From: a virus
IMG/VR virus record: IMGVR_UViG_3300010155_004294
Location: 1 to 24,717 of that record
DNA length: 24,717 nucleotides
Strand: one strand, 5' to 3'
Positions 22,773 through 24,717 of the stretch are shown here, in pieces. Every line of letters starts with the position of its first letter. Within the stretch, counting starts at the first letter, position 1. A program made the translations under genes and the position numbers. The notes beneath the pieces are model-generated. The model saw nothing but the letters and a program-made list of their open reading frames with translations. It searched no databases and was not told the origin of the DNA.

Positions 22773-23111
22773 TTAATTAGGGTAATTTACTCTGTCATCC
22801 AGATTAGAATCATTATTTTTTTCTTCATGCATTAAAGCAAAGATATTCCAAACAGCTGCAGCTAGATGATCTTCGTTAATTTCCTCATTCCAAAATGCCA
22901 TTAAATGTCTCATTGCACTATCATAATATACAGAATATTGCATACCTTTCATCCAATTGTTCTCACCATATGTACTAGCACCATCTAAGTATCTTTTCAT
23001 TACCCGTTCAAGAGGTTCGTGAGGTAAAAGAGAGAAGCGCAATTTACCCTTTCTATCATCTCTTTGAGCGCCAGTGGAGAATTGAGTGTTTTCTTCACTT
23101 TGTTTTTGCAT
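22773..23111 (-). CDS. dATP/dGTP diphosphohydrolase-family protein (DUF5664-like, 112 aa)
   Basis: The arrangement FSTGAQRDDRKGKLRFSLLP, then LERVMKRYLDGASTYGENNWMKG, YYDSAMRHLMAFW and EDHLAAAVWNIFALMHEE is the all-helical phage domain described as dATP/dGTP diphosphohydrolase N-terminal (DUF5664), common in phages; related MazG-like enzymes trim dNTP pools. Active-site acids (EDH, and the E at the end) are present. Full catalytic competence is not shown. Followed by the P-loop ATPase 4 nt later. Confidence 0.7.
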   Translation of the reverse strand: MQKQSEENTQFSTGAQRDDRKGKLRFSLLPHEPLERVMKRYLDGASTYGENNWMKGMQYSVYYDSAMRHLMAFWNEEINEDHLAAAVWNIFALMHEEKNNDSNLDDRVNYPN

Positions 23112-23142
23112 GAATTAATATTAGTATGTAACTAAAGAAGTT

Positions 23143-23886
23143 CTACTGTCTATACAACATACCATGTTTATCTAAAACTGCTATAGCTTCAGGATTGAAC
23201 ATGCCGGTTCCGCTCCCGGGTTGACCGTATATAATATTTACAGCATCTTTATAACTATATTTACCCCCTGATAAAAAGGCCGACATTTGATCTAGAACGA
23301 TATTAGCAAAATGGTGTGCATCTTTATATACACCAGTGCCTTTCGGATTATGAAAATTCACTAAATCAAAAAGTTGACCCCGATCTACTGCATCAATATA
23401 AGTAGTATATTCAGGGCTATATGTTACTTCGCCGGTTAACTTATTCTTTCTTCCCGTCCCGCGTGGTGGTGCTTTTCCGGGATCATTCAAAATTACAGCA
23501 ACTTCGGTGTTTATTGTGTTACCCGCCGGCATGCCCGGGCCAGCCGGTGGTTCATTCTTGCTAGTGTAAATTTTAGCAATTTTACGACGAAAAGCATCAA
23601 ATTCTGCTGTATCTGCAGATACATCACCTTGCAATCTTTTTGTGAACCGGTCGATCGAATCGGCAGCTTTACCAATTACATTACCCTTTGCATATGGATT
23701 AACTTTTTGTGCAATCCGCCCGGCTTTTTTCATAGCATCCCAACCCATGTCGTCGTATGCCCCGGTTCCAAATTTCGATTTAACTTCTCTTCCTTTAGCT
23801 GCAGCCTTGTCATACCCTTTTGCCACAGTAGGCATATAATCACGCCAACCTTCTTTTAAGTTATAATATTCTTTAAAAGAGTTCAT
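23143..23886 (-). CDS. Putative internal capsid protein with T4-like capsid-targeting N-terminus (247 aa)
   Basis: The N-terminus MNSFKEYYNLKEG resembles the capsid-targeting peptide of T4 internal proteins (MKTYQEFIAEA), and LKE|G fits the T4 prohead protease consensus (I/L)xE|(A/G), with cleavage after Glu12. The remainder is basic in the first ~100 residues and has a later beta/helical region (EYTTYIDAVDRGQLFDLVNFH). Such proteins are packed in the head and ejected with DNA; roles include host takeover. The family is unknown. It overlaps the upstream gene by ATGA and has no late box of its own. Confidence in function is modest; in the gene itself it is high. Confidence 0.6.
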   Translation of the reverse strand: MNSFKEYYNLKEGWRDYMPTVAKGYDKAAAKGREVKSKFGTGAYDDMGWDAMKKAGRIAQKVNPYAKGNVIGKAADSIDRFTKRLQGDVSADTAEFDAFRRKIAKIYTSKNEPPAGPGMPAGNTINTEVAVILNDPGKAPPRGTGRKNKLTGEVTYSPEYTTYIDAVDRGQLFDLVNFHNPKGTGVYKDAHHFANIVLDQMSAFLSGGKYSYKDAVNIIYGQPGSGTGMFNPEAIAVLDKHGMLYRQ

Positions 23887-24717
23887 CGACCTCTTCTAGC
23901 AAGTTGCATCAATTTACCGCCGCCTTTTTGACTACCCCTAGCAGGATTAATTGCTGATTGCGTGTCTCTTGGGGGTGGTAAAGGCTCCCCGGTGTTAGGA
24001 TTTATCTGAACATCTGTATCAACTTCAACTTCTTCTGGTGCTGGTGCTGGTGCTGGTGCAGGGGTCATCTGTTGTGTAGTTGCTGCAACTTCAGGACTTA
24101 CTGCATCAGCTGTATCACTATAATCACCACCAGCTCCACCCTCACCTGGTAGATCTACTTCAGTATCAACATCAATATCTTCACCGCCACCACCACCAGC
24201 ACCTGCGAGACCACCCAAAGCACCGATTGCCGCTCCAGTGGCTAAATCTTTACCAACCGGGACTTGTCCTGCTGCTTTTAATCTTGCACCTAAACCACCT
24301 TTTTGTCTAAGCCCTGCTTGTACACCTCTACCCAATGCTTTTCCTGCTGCACCTCCTGCCATCGCGCCTGGAAGACCACCCATTGCTCCACCTAACATTG
24401 TACCACCAATTGCTCCGGCTGTAGGCGCTATTGCTTCAGCACCTCTCTTAATCGCGCCACCCATTCTGGACAACATCCCCGGTTTCTTTGCTGGTACCTC
24501 TTCAACATCTATTGTATCATCTATTACAGGTGGAACCGGGCCACCACCAGGGGCAGCAACATCAGTTGTTATATCTACTTCTGGTGCAGGTGCTGGTGCT
24601 GGTGCAGGAGCGGGTGCTGGTGCTGGGGCTGGTGCTGGGGCTGGTGTCGTTGTAACATCAGTAGTAGAAGTAACCGTTTCTTCGGCTCCTGGGGCAGCTG
24701 CCGTTCTACCTTCTCTA
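23883..24717 (-). CDS. Ala/Pro/Gly-rich protein with glycine zipper, N-terminus beyond window
   Basis: The frame stays open to the window's right edge; the Met at 24476 is internal, so the N-terminal part is missing. In translation order: an acidic region, a 21-residue Pro-Ala run (24582-24644), a Gly-Pro linker, a glycine-zipper stretch (GAIGGTMLGGAMGG and GAMAGGAAGKA, about 24320-24425), GlyAla-rich segments, a short Ala-Pro run, and a basic end (GGGKLMQLARRGR). Glycine zippers pack in membranes, so it may insert in or cross one. It lies next to the putative internal protein, suggesting a virion or ejection role; that is speculative. Confidence 0.65.
   Translation of the reverse strand, partial: REGRTAAAPGAEETVTSTTDVTTTPAPAPAPAPAPAPAPAPAPAPEVDITTDVAAPGGGPVPPVIDDTIDVEEVPAKKPGMLSRMGGAIKRGAEAIAPTAGAIGGTMLGGAMGGLPGAMAGGAAGKALGRGVQAGLRQKGGLGARLKAAGQVPVGKDLATGAAIGALGGLAGAGGGGGEDIDVDTEVDLPGEGGAGGDYSDTADAVSPEVAATTQQMTPAPAPAPAPEEVEVDTDVQINPNTGEPLPPPRDTQSAINPARGSQKGGGKLMQLARRGR
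24582..24644 (-). repeat. Pro-Ala dipeptide run (21 residues)
   Basis: Alternating Pro and Ala codons, with the top strand repeating GGTGCT-type units. Such runs form stiff extended hinges, like those in the periplasm-spanning TonB and other linkers. Length may vary by slippage. Confidence 0.7.

Noticed and set aside
24474-24476. The Met at 24476 as the start of the rightmost gene
   Set aside because: The frame is open upstream to the window edge with the same Ala/Pro-rich composition, so this Met is internal.

Overview
The window looks like part of the genome of a T4-type myovirus from an AT-rich, probably marine, bacterial host. The evidence is a clear T4 gp20-type portal, a gp15-type tail completion protein, a gp62-type clamp-loader subunit, a GroES-like co-chaperonin, and T4-style late promoter octamers (NATAAATA). 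The genes are tightly packed, with ATGA and TAATG overlaps. I saw no tRNA, rRNA, CRISPR array, insertion sequence or gap over 300 bases. The host cannot be named from this sequence.

Almost everything is transcribed right to left (minus strand). From the right edge: an Ala/Pro/Gly-rich protein open past the window end; a protein with an N-terminus like a T4 capsid-targeting peptide; a dATP/dGTP diphosphohydrolase-family protein; and a P-loop kinase-like ATPase. One plus-strand gene (20907-22019, fibre-like) interrupts the run. An uninterrupted minus-strand block (about 20.9 to 12.1 kb) follows. It encodes eight predicted glycosyltransferases, including likely GT10 and GT11 fucosyltransferases, a methyltransferase-like protein, an inorganic pyrophosphatase with a complete catalytic set, a DUF366-like protein and a 49-residue protein. 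Next come gp62, a GroES-like protein, small proteins and a DinG/XPD-type helicase with an apparent Fe-S cysteine set. The left third is the virion module: gp15, two proteins made largely of Thr-Pro repeats, the gp20 portal, small unknown proteins and two tail-fibre-like proteins sharing an N-terminal module.

The regulatory layout is the most striking feature. Five NATAAATA boxes lie 5 to 7 nt upstream of start codons, all in front of virion-type genes. Three perfect TATAAT hexamers lie exactly 7 nt upstream of ATG codons in the metabolic and replication half, two of them with a -35-like hexamer 16 bp upstream. Both arrangements put the expected transcription start at or within about two nt of the start codon, so many operons may begin with leaderless mRNAs. 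At 20.9 kb an early-type minus promoter and late-type plus boxes are interleaved within about 35 bp.

Taken together, replication, sugar-transfer and nucleotide genes appear to be driven by host-type promoters and virion genes by T4-type late promoters. The sugar-transfer block may decorate virion proteins (the Thr-rich repeat proteins are candidates), host surface glycans or nucleic acid. The sequence alone does not say which.
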